Assembly (NCBI GenBank): GCA_945883145.1
Contig: CAMCXB010000088.1
Location: forward strand, 1-7,702
Reading direction: 5' to 3'
Origin: Bordetella parapertussis
Lineage (GTDB): Bacteria; Pseudomonadota; Gammaproteobacteria; Burkholderiales; Burkholderiaceae_D
Length of the DNA: 7,702 nt
Shown here in pieces: positions 1 through 5,755 of the stretch. A program made the translations under genes and the position numbers. Within the stretch, counting starts at the first letter, position 1. Each line of letters begins with the position of its first letter. The notes beneath the pieces are model-generated. The model saw nothing but the letters and a program-made list of their open reading frames with translations, had not been told where the DNA came from and did no database searches.

Positions 1-79
1 TATTAATTATTTTATATCAAAGTTTCACGGCATATTGCCACTCATAATGAATTTTTATAATTTGTTTGTTTCAAACTTG

Positions 80-95
80 GACTAAAAACTTAGTC
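80..95. repeat. Short perfect inverted repeat (6-bp stem, 4-base loop)
   Basis: GACTAA and TTAGTC flank the loop AAAC. The stem is short and AT-rich and no T-run follows closely, so it is not a convincing terminator. It overlaps the weakest, outlying copy of the TGTCC-like motif (minus strand 84-72). Confidence 0.35.
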
Positions 96-121
96 AAATT
101 AATTTTAGGAATAACAAAACA

Positions 122-134
122 GGACAAGATGTCC
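122..134. repeat. Palindrome GGACA-N3-TGTCC, copy 1
   Basis: Perfect 5-bp inverted repeat around the spacer AGA. The same arms and spacing recur at 221-233, and both copies are followed by GAT. A half copy (GGACA) lies at 360-364. Such a dyad is what a dimeric DNA-binding protein would read, whether repressor, recombinase or transposase. The protein is not in the window. Confidence 0.6.
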
Positions 135-220
135 GATTCTTGTTTTGTAAGAGTAGTGCAGTTTTGTTTTTGGAAGTAGATGCGGGGCGTGGGGGAATTT
201 ATTTAGTCTGAAGAAATTTT

Positions 221-233
221 GGACATTATGTCC
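221..233. repeat. Palindrome GGACA-N3-TGTCC, copy 2
   Basis: Same arms as the copy at 122-134, around the spacer TTA, and starting exactly 99 bases further on. It is preceded by TTTT and followed by GAT. Identical arms with different spacers argue that the arms are under selection. Confidence 0.6.
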
Positions 234-237
234 GATA

Positions 238-252
238 TTGTCAAATTGACAA
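238..252. repeat. 15-bp perfect palindrome TTGTCAA-A-TTGACAA
   Basis: Two 7-bp arms around a single central A, beginning five bases after the second GGACA/TGTCC dyad. A size like this suits a protein-binding dyad rather than an RNA hairpin, because there is essentially no loop. Its ligand is unknown. Confidence 0.55.
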
Positions 253-263
253 CATACCGTTAA

Positions 264-285
264 AACTGTGCAATAACTGTGTAAT
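264..285 (+). repeat. Two tandem 11-bp direct repeats (iteron-like)
   Basis: AACTGTGCAAT at 264-274 is followed directly by AACTGTGTAAT at 275-285, with a single mismatch. A period of 11 bp puts both units on the same face of the DNA helix, as iterons and tandem operator or transposase sites often are. Confidence 0.55.
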
Positions 286-297
286 TGCCAAAAAAAC

Positions 298-337
298 AAA
301 AAGGCCAAAATAACTCATTGATTATTTTGACCTTTTT
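298..337 (-). terminator. Bidirectional hairpin terminator downstream of the tRNA-Asn fragment
   Basis: The arms 298-313 and 322-337 form a 16-bp stem around an 8-base loop. The only non-Watson-Crick position (305/330) is a G-U wobble on the minus-strand transcript but an A-C mismatch on the plus strand, so the hairpin is better in the minus direction. That transcript continues into a U-rich tail with seven consecutive U residues. It lies about 30 bases downstream of the tRNA-Asn fragment, where a terminator for a tRNA transcript would be expected. The plus direction also has a T-tract, so it may work both ways. Confidence 0.7.
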
Positions 338-365
338 ATTTTTCACCTACAGCAAAATTGGACAT

Positions 366-411
366 CTGCGGAGTTAACAGTCCGTCGCTCTACCAACTGA
401 GCTATCAGGGA
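366..411 (-). pseudogene. Truncated tRNA-Asn(GUU), 5' part only
   Basis: Read on the minus strand, this matches bacterial tRNA-Asn from the first base: acceptor 5' strand TCCCTGA, D arm GCTC...GAGC with loop AGTTGGTA, and an anticodon arm with loop CTGTTAA (anticodon GTT). Two defects are visible. An extra C follows the normal 7-base anticodon loop, giving 8 bases. After the base pair AG of the variable region, tRNA sequence is replaced by TGTCCAATTTTGC, so the T arm and the 3' acceptor strand are absent. It cannot fold into a complete tRNA, and another tRNA-Asn gene must exist elsewhere. The upstream promoter looks intact, which suggests a once-functional gene broken by insertion or deletion. 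Confidence 0.8.
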
Positions 412-433
412 ACAGCAAAAATGCTAGCCCTAT

Positions 434-462
434 ATTGTAATGTTATTCGCTGCCCTATGCAA
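434..462 (-). promoter_or_regulatory. Sigma-70-type promoter of the tRNA-Asn fragment
   Basis: On the minus strand, TTGCAT (462-457) and TACAAT (439-434) are separated by 17 bases. TACAAT matches the -10 consensus at five of six positions, while the -35 is weak. A GC-rich stretch (GGGCTAGC) follows the -10, like the discriminators of stable RNA promoters. The -10 lies 22 bases before the tRNA 5' end, a normal leader length. Confidence 0.5.
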
Positions 463-584
463 CTTACAAAATCTTCCAATGTATTGAGAGCAAAATCTAG
501 ATGTTGAGTTCGATCTCACTACTCTAAGATGATTTCACAAATTTTTGATTTATGAAGCCAATTTGATAATTAATTGAAATCAAT

Positions 585-602
585 GCAGCAAGGATATGCT
601 GC
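585..602. repeat. Hairpin downstream of the 624-1016 gene
   Basis: GCAGCA and TGCTGC make a 6-bp stem around a 6-base loop. It lies 20 bases past the stop codon of the minus-strand gene. On that strand it is followed only by a mixed A/T-rich stretch and not a clean T-run, so it is at best a weak terminator. A 12-bp palindrome (AGAGAATTCTCT, 613-624) touches the stop codon. Confidence 0.35.
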
Positions 603-623
603 GTTCATTTTTAGAGAATTCTC

Positions 624-1016
624 TCAAGCAGATAAATCTATTTTAATTCCACTAGTACTAAGCGTATTTGGCGTTTTAGCTTGCATGCTCGTCTTGTCTT
701 TTGATGGTGATGGCTGTGTATTAGGGAGACTGTTATGCGTTTCTACCAACAGGCCTAATTTTTGAGCGCTATAAAGATCGCTGTTTTGTAAAGCGGTATA
801 GATTTTACTTAGGTAAGGGTCGTCCACGATGGAATGGTCGACATTTAAAAGCGCGACATATGCTTGTCTAGCATTCGCTAACTCGCCTGCTTTTAAGCAT
901 TGCAGTAGAAAGTCTAGTTTAAGTTTTCGGCGTTTTTGTTTATCACCTTGCGATGAGGGTTGCCCGCCCCAATTTCTTGCGTTGCTATCGATTCTAAACG
1001 GATTAGAACTGTCCAT
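624..1016 (-). CDS. Small helical-repeat protein of unknown function (130 aa)
   Basis: I do not recognise a named family. The start is supported by AAGGAG nine bases upstream of the ATG. Residues 1-25 are polar and look disordered, followed by a basic patch (KQKRRK, 26-31). Two related helical segments follow: residues 36-57 with CLKAGELANARQAY, and residues 67-90 with ALQNSDLYSAQKLG. Both share the pattern L-x(2)-G/S-D/E-L-x(2)-A that recurs in betaproteobacterial proteins with short TPR-like repeats. The tail (93-130) is rich in Ser, Thr, Pro and Lys and looks unstructured. There is no signal peptide or membrane segment, so it is probably cytoplasmic. It stands alone between the tRNA fragment and the phasin gene, and I infer no function beyond a possible protein-binding role. 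Confidence 0.72.
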   Translation of the reverse strand: MDSSNPFRIDSNARNWGGQPSSQGDKQKRRKLKLDFLLQCLKAGELANARQAYVALLNVDHSIVDDPYLSKIYTALQNSDLYSAQKLGLLVETHNSLPNTQPSPSKDKTSMQAKTPNTLSTSGIKIDLSA

Positions 1017-1299
1017 GATATTGACTCCTTAAGTAGTTGCTGCTTGGTTCACCTCTTTATTCAAAAAAATTACAAAAATAATGCTGTCTAAGTTAGGCAT
1101 TGACTGTTTATTTACCGACACTGATCTTTATAGAATTCATATGCATAAATAATGCCAGCGACGCTTTTTTGACAAGTCATTTAGTTTGGTGAAGTGCATG
1201 TATGCGTGAACTTATTTGCTTTTTTAGTAATAATTTCATCAAGTATTGCATCACAAAGGAAAAAATTTTAATGAAATATTAACGACTTACTAATGCATC

Positions 1300-1321
1300 T
1301 GCTGTTATGCAGCATTTTTTT
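1300..1321 (+). terminator. Possible weak terminator (5-bp hairpin plus T7)
   Basis: TGCTG and CAGCA flank the loop TTATG and are followed directly by seven T residues. The shape is that of an intrinsic terminator, but the stem is only five base pairs and no gene upstream on this strand needs ending. It could close a small untranslated RNA starting in the 1150-1290 region, or be chance. Confidence 0.3.
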
Positions 1322-1331
1322 CAATGGCCTG

Positions 1332-1361
1332 TTGACATGCCTTATTAGAATTGAGTAAATT
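1332..1361 (+). promoter_or_regulatory. Likely sigma-70 promoter of the phasin gene
   Basis: A perfect -35 box TTGACA (1332-1337) is followed after 18 bases by TAAATT (1356-1361), which matches the -10 consensus at four of six positions. Transcription would begin near 1368, giving a leader of about 40 bases before the ATG at 1410. Confidence 0.5.
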
Positions 1362-1409
1362 TATATTGCCGCATTGCACAATTACTTTGATTTTTTTAAG
1401 GAGAGCATC

Positions 1410-1994
1410 ATGGTTGCTACATCAAACTATCTATCAAACGCCACAAAACAACAAACCCAAGCACATATTGATGCGATGTCTTCTCTGTTGGAGCATGCAC
1501 TGCATAGTGCTGGTGAAGTTGCTGAATTAGGTCTTACCGCTGCAAAAGAATCGCTGAATGACTCCTTTGCAAAGTTCAGTGAGGTGATTGATTCTAAAGA
1601 TCCTGCAAAGGTCTTTGAAGCATTTACCTTGGAAGTGCAACCAGCTTCTGAAAAGGTCTCTGCTTATGCTAAGCACTTTGTAGAGATTGGGACGAATGCA
1701 CAGAATGAGGTTGCTAAATTAATTCAAGAGCGCTTGGATGAGACCTTAGGTCATGTTAATACCTTGATTGATGATTTAGCTAAAGCAGCACCTGCAGGTT
1801 CTGAGCCTTTTGCTGAAATGGTTAAGTTACAAGCTGCAAATTTTCATAAAGCTTATGAACAGTTTTCAAGTGCAAGTAATGACATGCTAGGTAGCTATCA
1901 TTCACAATTGCATAACTTTGCATCGCATTTTTCGAATGCTGCTCCTGCAAAGCCTGCTAAGGTAAAGAAGCTTGCAATTGCTAAGAGTAAGTAA
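1410..1994 (+). CDS. Phasin family protein (194 aa)
   Basis: Phasins coat the surface of polyhydroxyalkanoate granules in the cytoplasm, controlling granule size and number, and some members act as general stress or chaperone-like proteins. The sequence fits the PhaP-type family in size and character: almost entirely amphipathic helix rich in Ala, Glu, Gln and Lys, no Cys, and a low-complexity Ala/Pro/Lys tail (PAKPAKVKK) over the last 20 residues. Typical stretches are SLLEHALHSAGEVAELGL and LNDSFAKFSEV near the N-terminus, and LQAANFHKAYEQFSSASN near residue 150. AAGGAG lies just before the ATG at 1410. An in-frame ATG at 1374 would add 12 residues but has no ribosome binding site. No PHA synthase or depolymerase gene lies in the window, so a granule role is inferred from the family alone. 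Confidence 0.88.
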   Translation: MVATSNYLSNATKQQTQAHIDAMSSLLEHALHSAGEVAELGLTAAKESLNDSFAKFSEVIDSKDPAKVFEAFTLEVQPASEKVSAYAKHFVEIGTNAQNEVAKLIQERLDETLGHVNTLIDDLAKAAPAGSEPFAEMVKLQAANFHKAYEQFSSASNDMLGSYHSQLHNFASHFSNAAPAKPAKVKKLAIAKSK

Positions 1995-2005
1995 TTTATC
2001 TATAT

Positions 2006-2026
2006 GACTTAATAAGTCTGTTTTTT
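2006..2026 (+). terminator. Weak upstream terminator after the phasin gene
   Basis: GACTT-AAT-AAGTC is followed two bases later by six T residues. The stem is only five base pairs, so it probably assists the strong terminator that begins ten bases further on. Confidence 0.35.
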
Positions 2027-2035
2027 GATGTTAAG

Positions 2036-2071
2036 AAAAAGCCCGCAAGCTTTACGCTCGCGGGCTTTTTT
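2036..2071. terminator. Strong bidirectional terminator between phasin and aminotransferase genes
   Basis: GCCCGC (2041-2046) pairs with GCGGGC (2060-2065). An inner AGC/GCT pair continues the stem after one mismatch, around the loop TTTAC. Five A residues precede it and six T residues follow, so transcripts of both converging genes meet a GC stem plus a U-tract. It ends the phasin mRNA from the left and the aminotransferase mRNA, whose stop codon is 34 bases away, from the right. Confidence 0.92.
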
Positions 2072-2104
2072 ACTTTTTTACGACTACTACTTAAGGCTTG
2101 ATGA

Positions 2105-3319
2105 TTACAGCACCTTTGCAATTGCATCGATCACGCGATCGATATTGCGTGAATTCAGTGCTGCGACACAGATACGGCCTGTATCAACTGCATAAATAGA
2201 AAACTCATTTTTCAAACGTTCGACTTGCGCTTTGGTCAGTCCTGAATAAGAAAACATGCCACGCTGTTGCACAACGAAGCTGAAATCATGGGCAGGGGCT
2301 TTCGCTTTCAGTTGATCGACAAATGCCTGACGCATTGCTTTGATACGCACACGCATGCCTGCTAACTCGGTTTCCCATAGCTTACGTAACTCTGGTGTGG
2401 AGAGTGCAGTCGCAACGATCTGGCCACCATGCATAGGTGGGTTGGAGTAGTTGGTACGAATGACGCGCTTGAGTTGTGACATTAAACGTGTCGCTTCTTG
2501 CGCATCAGATGCAACGATGGACAATGCACCCACTCGTTCACCATAAAGTGAAAACGATTTAGAGAATGAGTTGGATACAAACAGTGGAGCACCAGTTTTA
2601 GCGAATTGTCTGACGACTTTGCCGTCTTCTTCAATGCCATCACCAAAACCTTGATAAGCCATATCTAAGAATGGAATCAAACCGCGTTTTGTGACGACAG
2701 CAATCACTTGCTCCCATTGTGCATCGGAGAGATCAGCACCGGTTGGATTGTGGCAGCAAGCATGCAGCACAACGATAGAGCCAGAAGGCATAGTGTTCAA
2801 TGCATCCAACATGCCACTGAAATTCACACCACGTGTCGCAGCATCATAGTAGGGGTAGTTATTTACAACGAAACCAGCAGATTCAAACAAAGCACGATGG
2901 TTTTCCCAGCTAGGATCGCTAATCCACACTTGCGAGTTCGGTGAAAAGCGTTTTAAGAAGTCTGCACCAAGTTTCAATGCGCCAGTGCCGCCAATGGCTT
3001 GCGCTGTGATGGCACGTTTGCCCGTCACGATGTCGCTGTCAGCGCCAAACACGAGTTCTTGTACCGCTTTGTCGTAAGCCGCTAAGCCTTCAATTGGGAG
3101 GTAGGTACGTGGTGCGAGCTTGGCCATGAGGTGCGCTTCTGCTTTTTGTACGCACTCCAACAGTGGTACTTTGCCGTTGTCATCATAGTAAACGCCAACG
3201 CCCAGATTGGTTTTGTCAGGATTGGTGTCAGCATTGAAAGCTTCGGTGATGCCAAGAATAGGGTCTCTTGGCGCTAACTCAATGGCAGCAAATAGGGAGG
3301 CAGAAAGAGGTGCGTTCAT
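2105..3319 (-). CDS. tyrB: Aromatic-amino-acid / aspartate aminotransferase (404 aa)
   Basis: This is a PLP-dependent fold-type I, class I aminotransferase that swaps amino groups between glutamate and an aromatic or aspartate partner, making Tyr, Phe or Asp in the cytoplasm. Key residues, numbered from the start at 3319, are all visible: Asn191 in HNPTG, Asp219 and Tyr222 in FLDMAYQGFGDG, the PLP-binding Lys254 in SFSKSFSLYGERVG, phosphate-binding Arg262, Arg288 in IRTNYSNPP (side-chain carboxylate) and Arg382 in TGRICVA (alpha-carboxylate). SFSKxFSLYGERVG is closer to E. coli TyrB than to AspC, so I favour the aromatic enzyme, although both substrates are likely. The frame opens at 3364, but the extra 15 residues have no family counterpart. 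Starting at MNAPLSASLF gives the usual length of about 400. Neither start has a good ribosome binding site. It is divergent from uvrB. Confidence 0.93.
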   Translation of the reverse strand: MNAPLSASLFAAIELAPRDPILGITEAFNADTNPDKTNLGVGVYYDDNGKVPLLECVQKAEAHLMAKLAPRTYLPIEGLAAYDKAVQELVFGADSDIVTGKRAITAQAIGGTGALKLGADFLKRFSPNSQVWISDPSWENHRALFESAGFVVNNYPYYDAATRGVNFSGMLDALNTMPSGSIVVLHACCHNPTGADLSDAQWEQVIAVVTKRGLIPFLDMAYQGFGDGIEEDGKVVRQFAKTGAPLFVSNSFSKSFSLYGERVGALSIVASDAQEATRLMSQLKRVIRTNYSNPPMHGGQIVATALSTPELRKLWETELAGMRVRIKAMRQAFVDQLKAKAPAHDFSFVVQQRGMFSYSGLTKAQVERLKNEFSIYAVDTGRICVAALNSRNIDRVIDAIAKVL

Positions 3320-3460
3320 CGTGATAACATTAAAAGTTGGGTTTATCTGGCGGCGCATAATCATTTGACAGCATTTTCGCGAGTCGAAATGACATCAGGC
3401 CGTACATGAAATTTGCTTTGTACTTAACTAACCCAACATTTTACCAAAGGCGCATGACTG

Positions 3461-5554
3461 ATGTCTGAATTATCCCAAGTGGAAAACACCTTAGATGAAT
3501 CGCGTGTGGTGATATTCCCCGACTCGCCGTTTCGCTTGCATCAGCCGTTCGAACCTGCAGGCGATCAACCTGCTGCGATTGATAAGTTAATCGAAGGTAT
3601 AAACGATGGCTTGTCGTTTCAAACCTTGTTGGGTGTAACTGGGTCAGGCAAAACCTTCACCATGGCCAACGTTATTGCGCGCATGGGTCGACCTGCGATT
3701 GTGTTTGCGCCAAATAAAACACTTGCAGCGCAGTTGTATAGTGAGTTTCGAGATTTCTTTCCACAAAATGCAATTGAGTATTTTGTGAGTTATTACGACT
3801 ATTACCAACCCGAGGCTTATGTGCCTCAGCGCGATTTGTTCATAGAAAAAGATTCTGCAATCAATGAGCACATCGAACAGATGCGCTTGTCCTGCACAAA
3901 ATCTTTAATGGAACGTCGTGACGTCATAATCGTAGCGACGGTGTCTGCAATTTACGGTATTGGTAATCCTAGTGAATATCATCAAATGGTGCTGACCTTG
4001 CGCACCAAAGATAAATTATCGCAACGAGATGTGATTGCGCGTTTAATTCAAATGCAATACTCACGCAATGATATCGATTTTGGACGAGGTACTTTCCGTG
4101 TGCGTGGTGATACTTTAGATATTTTCCCTGCTGAGCATGCTGAACTCGCTGTGCGTGTGGAATTGTTTGATGATGAAGTCGATAGCATTCAATTGTTTGA
4201 TCCTTTAACAGGGCGCGTGCGTCAAAAAATTCCTCGCTTTACGGTTTATCCTGGCTCACACTATGTGACGCCACGCGCTACTGTTTTGCGTGCGATAGAA
4301 ACGATTAAAGAAGAATTGCGTGATCGATTAGATTTTTTCCGTAAAGAGAATAAGTTGATTGAAGAGCAGCGCATAGAACAGCGCACGCGCTTTGATTTAG
4401 AAATGATGCAAGAAATTGGATTCACTAAAGGCATTGAAAACTATTCACGTCATTTGTCAGGTGCAAAGCCTGGTGAGCCGCCACCGACTTTAGTCGATTA
4501 TCTGCCTGAAGATGCGCTCATGTTTTTAGATGAGTCACATGTGCTACTCGGTCAGTTGAATGGTATGTACAACGGCGATAGAGCGCGTAAAACTAACTTA
4601 GTGGATTATGGCTTTCGTTTGCCATCGGCTTTAGATAATCGTCCACTGCGTTTTGATGAATTTGAATCCAAAATGCGTCAAGTGGTGTTCGTGTCTGCGA
4701 CACCTGCAGACTATGAAAAAAATCATGCAGGTCAAGTTGTAGAACAAGTGGTGCGTCCTACTGGTTTAGTTGATCCTATGATCGATGTAAGACCTGCTAC
4801 AACACAGGTTGATGATCTGATGCAGGAAATTACTAAGCGTGTGAATGTGAATGAACGCGTACTGGTGACGACCCTCACTAAACGCATGTCGGAACAGCTG
4901 ACAGAATTCTTAAGTGATAACGGTGTCAAAGTGCGTTATCTGCATAGTGATATTGATACCGTAGAGCGTGCTGAAATTTTGCGTGATTTACGTTTAGGTA
5001 CTTTCGATGTATTAGTAGGTATTAACTTGCTACGCGAAGGTTTAGATATTCCTGAAGTGTCATTGGTTGCGATCTTGGATGCTGATAAAGAAGGCTTTTT
5101 ACGTTCAGAACGTAGTTTGATACAAACCATAGGTCGTGCTGCACGTAACTTACATGGCACCGCGATTTTATATGCAGATCGCATTACAGATTCCATGAAA
5201 CGCGCGATGGATGAAACTGAGCGCAGAAGAAACAAGCAATTAGCATTTAACAAAGCTAACAACATCACGCCTATCGGTGTGAAAAAACAAATTCGCGAAT
5301 TGATCGATGGTGTTTATAAAGTCGATGAAGCGCGTGCAGAACTCATGGCAGCACAAGAGCAAGCTAAGTATGAATCCATGAGTGAAAAGCAAATCAGTAA
5401 AGAAATTAAGCGTCTTGAAAAACTGATGTTTGATCACTCAAAAAATCTGGAATTTGAAAAAGCAGCGCAAGTGCGTGATCAATTACATTTACTCAAAGAG
5501 CAGTTGTTTGGTGCGCCTGGTTCTGACAATATCGTTTCAATTACAGGAAAGTGA
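3461..5554 (+). CDS. uvrB: UvrABC excision nuclease subunit B (697 aa)
   Basis: UvrB is the helicase-like damage verifier of nucleotide excision repair. UvrA loads it onto lesion DNA, and it then recruits UvrC for the dual incision. The protein is complete. It has a Walker A motif GVTGSGKT (58-65), the beta-hairpin that clamps damaged DNA (residues 107-122, with the tyrosine-rich YYDYYQPEAY), Walker B DESH (357-360), VSATPADYE (411-419), helicase motifs V and VI in REGLDIPEVS and QTIGRAARN (555-563), and a C-terminal UVR coiled-coil domain (about 633-683, with EFEKAAQVRDQL) that contacts UvrC. It is about 24 residues longer than the E. coli protein, mostly at the N-terminus before SPFRLHQPFEPAGDQP. 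AAAGG precedes the ATG by 10 bases. I see no E. coli-like LexA box in the 141-base spacer upstream, so SOS control is not evident. Confidence 0.99.
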   Translation: MSELSQVENTLDESRVVIFPDSPFRLHQPFEPAGDQPAAIDKLIEGINDGLSFQTLLGVTGSGKTFTMANVIARMGRPAIVFAPNKTLAAQLYSEFRDFFPQNAIEYFVSYYDYYQPEAYVPQRDLFIEKDSAINEHIEQMRLSCTKSLMERRDVIIVATVSAIYGIGNPSEYHQMVLTLRTKDKLSQRDVIARLIQMQYSRNDIDFGRGTFRVRGDTLDIFPAEHAELAVRVELFDDEVDSIQLFDPLTGRVRQKIPRFTVYPGSHYVTPRATVLRAIETIKEELRDRLDFFRKENKLIEEQRIEQRTRFDLEMMQEIGFTKGIENYSRHLSGAKPGEPPPTLVDYLPEDALMFLDESHVLLGQLNGMYNGDRARKTNLVDYGFRLPSALDNRPLRFDEFESKMRQVVFVSATPADYEKNHAGQVVEQVVRPTGLVDPMIDVRPATTQVDDLMQEITKRVNVNERVLVTTLTKRMSEQLTEFLSDNGVKVRYLHSDIDTVERAEILRDLRLGTFDVLVGINLLREGLDIPEVSLVAILDADKEGFLRSERSLIQTIGRAARNLHGTAILYADRITDSMKRAMDETERRRNKQLAFNKANNITPIGVKKQIRELIDGVYKVDEARAELMAAQEQAKYESMSEKQISKEIKRLEKLMFDHSKNLEFEKAAQVRDQLHLLKEQLFGAPGSDNIVSITGK

Positions 5555-5570
5555 TTTGTTTCGGCGTTAT

Positions 5571-5592
5571 GTAGGGATGATTAGTAGCGTAA
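5571..5592 (+). repeat. REP-like unit 1, half copy
   Basis: Begins GTAGGGATGATTAG like unit 2, then has TAGCGTAA in place of the core, and the right arm is missing. It cannot form the hairpin and is probably a degenerate or truncated copy. Confidence 0.6.
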
Positions 5593-5607
5593 AAATTCCA
5601 AAGACTT

Positions 5608-5637
5608 GTAGGGATGATTAGCGCAGCGTAATCATCC
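5608..5637 (+). repeat. REP-like unit 2, full copy
   Basis: A perfect 9-bp hairpin, GGATGATTA against TAATCATCC, around the loop GCGCAGCG, preceded by GTAG. This is the best-preserved plus-oriented copy. Confidence 0.8.
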
Positions 5638-5642
5638 GATTA

Positions 5643-5654
5643 AATCCTAGGATT
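5643..5654. repeat. 12-bp perfect palindrome between REP-like units
   Basis: AATCCTAGGATT lies close to the midpoint between the oppositely oriented units 2 and 3. It could mark the centre of a composite inverted element, or be chance. Confidence 0.4.
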
Positions 5655-5670
5655 ATATAAATGAAGGAAC

Positions 5671-5700
5671 GTACGATTACGCTTCGCTAATCGTACCTAC
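5671..5700 (-). repeat. REP-like unit 3, full copy, inverted
   Basis: A perfect 9-bp hairpin, GTACGATTA against TAATCGTAC, with GTAGG at its outer (minus-strand) start. Compared with unit 2, the arm bases differ on both sides in a way that keeps the pairing. Confidence 0.8.
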
Positions 5701-5725
5701 TATATTTTCGGTGCTTTGACTAAAT

Positions 5726-5755
5726 GTACGATCACGCTACGCTAATCGACCCTAC
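5726..5755 (-). repeat. REP-like unit 4, full-length but degenerate, inverted
   Basis: Same orientation and length as unit 3, but its arms carry one G-U wobble and two mismatches. It ends 12 bases before the start codon of the next gene, so any promoter or ribosome binding site of that gene would have to lie within or beside it. Confidence 0.7.

Larger units (their letters stand above)
1..365. other. Repeat-rich AT-rich non-coding region, possible mobile-element end
   Basis: I see no believable gene here. The one open frame (105-308, minus) lacks a ribosome binding site and has a Cys/His/Phe-rich composition unlike a real protein. The stretch does carry dense short-range order: two GGACA-N3-TGTCC palindromes, a 15-bp palindrome, an 11-bp tandem repeat and a long hairpin, each listed separately. 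The motif TGTCC followed by a T-rich tail ending TTTG or TTTC recurs on the minus strand at 364-352, 225-213 and 126-115, with a weaker AGTCC version at 84-72. The outermost copy sits where tRNA-Asn homology stops. That arrangement resembles the iterated transposase sites at ends of Tn7/Mu-type elements, but no transposase is in the window, so the interpretation is an inference. Confidence 0.4.
1017..1409. other. Intergenic region between the divergent 624-1016 gene and the phasin gene
   Basis: This holds the 5' leaders of both neighbours. I can support the ribosome binding sites at each edge, a likely phasin promoter (1332-1361) and a small hairpin with a T-run (1300-1321). I found no convincing promoter for the minus-strand gene. 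No open frame with a ribosome binding site is visible, and the composition is AT-rich throughout. Confidence 0.5.

Noticed and set aside
179..197. G-rich stretch that might form a G-quadruplex
   Set aside because: Only two G-runs of sufficient length are present, and four are needed.
105..308. 67-codon minus-strand open frame in the repeat-rich left end
   Set aside because: No ribosome binding site, implausible composition, and it runs through palindromes and the terminator hairpin, so it is not a believable gene.
509..535. A tRNA T-arm-like stretch (GAG-TTCGAT-CTC)
   Set aside because: The loop is one base short of the canonical seven, the stem has only three pairs, and no tRNA body precedes it.
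574..765. Plus-strand open frame opposite the C-terminal half of the 130-aa gene
   Set aside because: It lacks a ribosome binding site, while the opposite-strand gene has a strong one and a more protein-like sequence.
3320..3364. Upstream start (ATG at 3364) for the aminotransferase
   Set aside because: The additional 15 residues have no counterpart in the family and no ribosome binding site precedes them.
3365..3460. LexA (SOS) box upstream of uvrB
   Set aside because: No CTGT-N8-ACAG element is present. The only dyad, GTAC (3402-3405) with GTAC (3420-3423), is too short to call.
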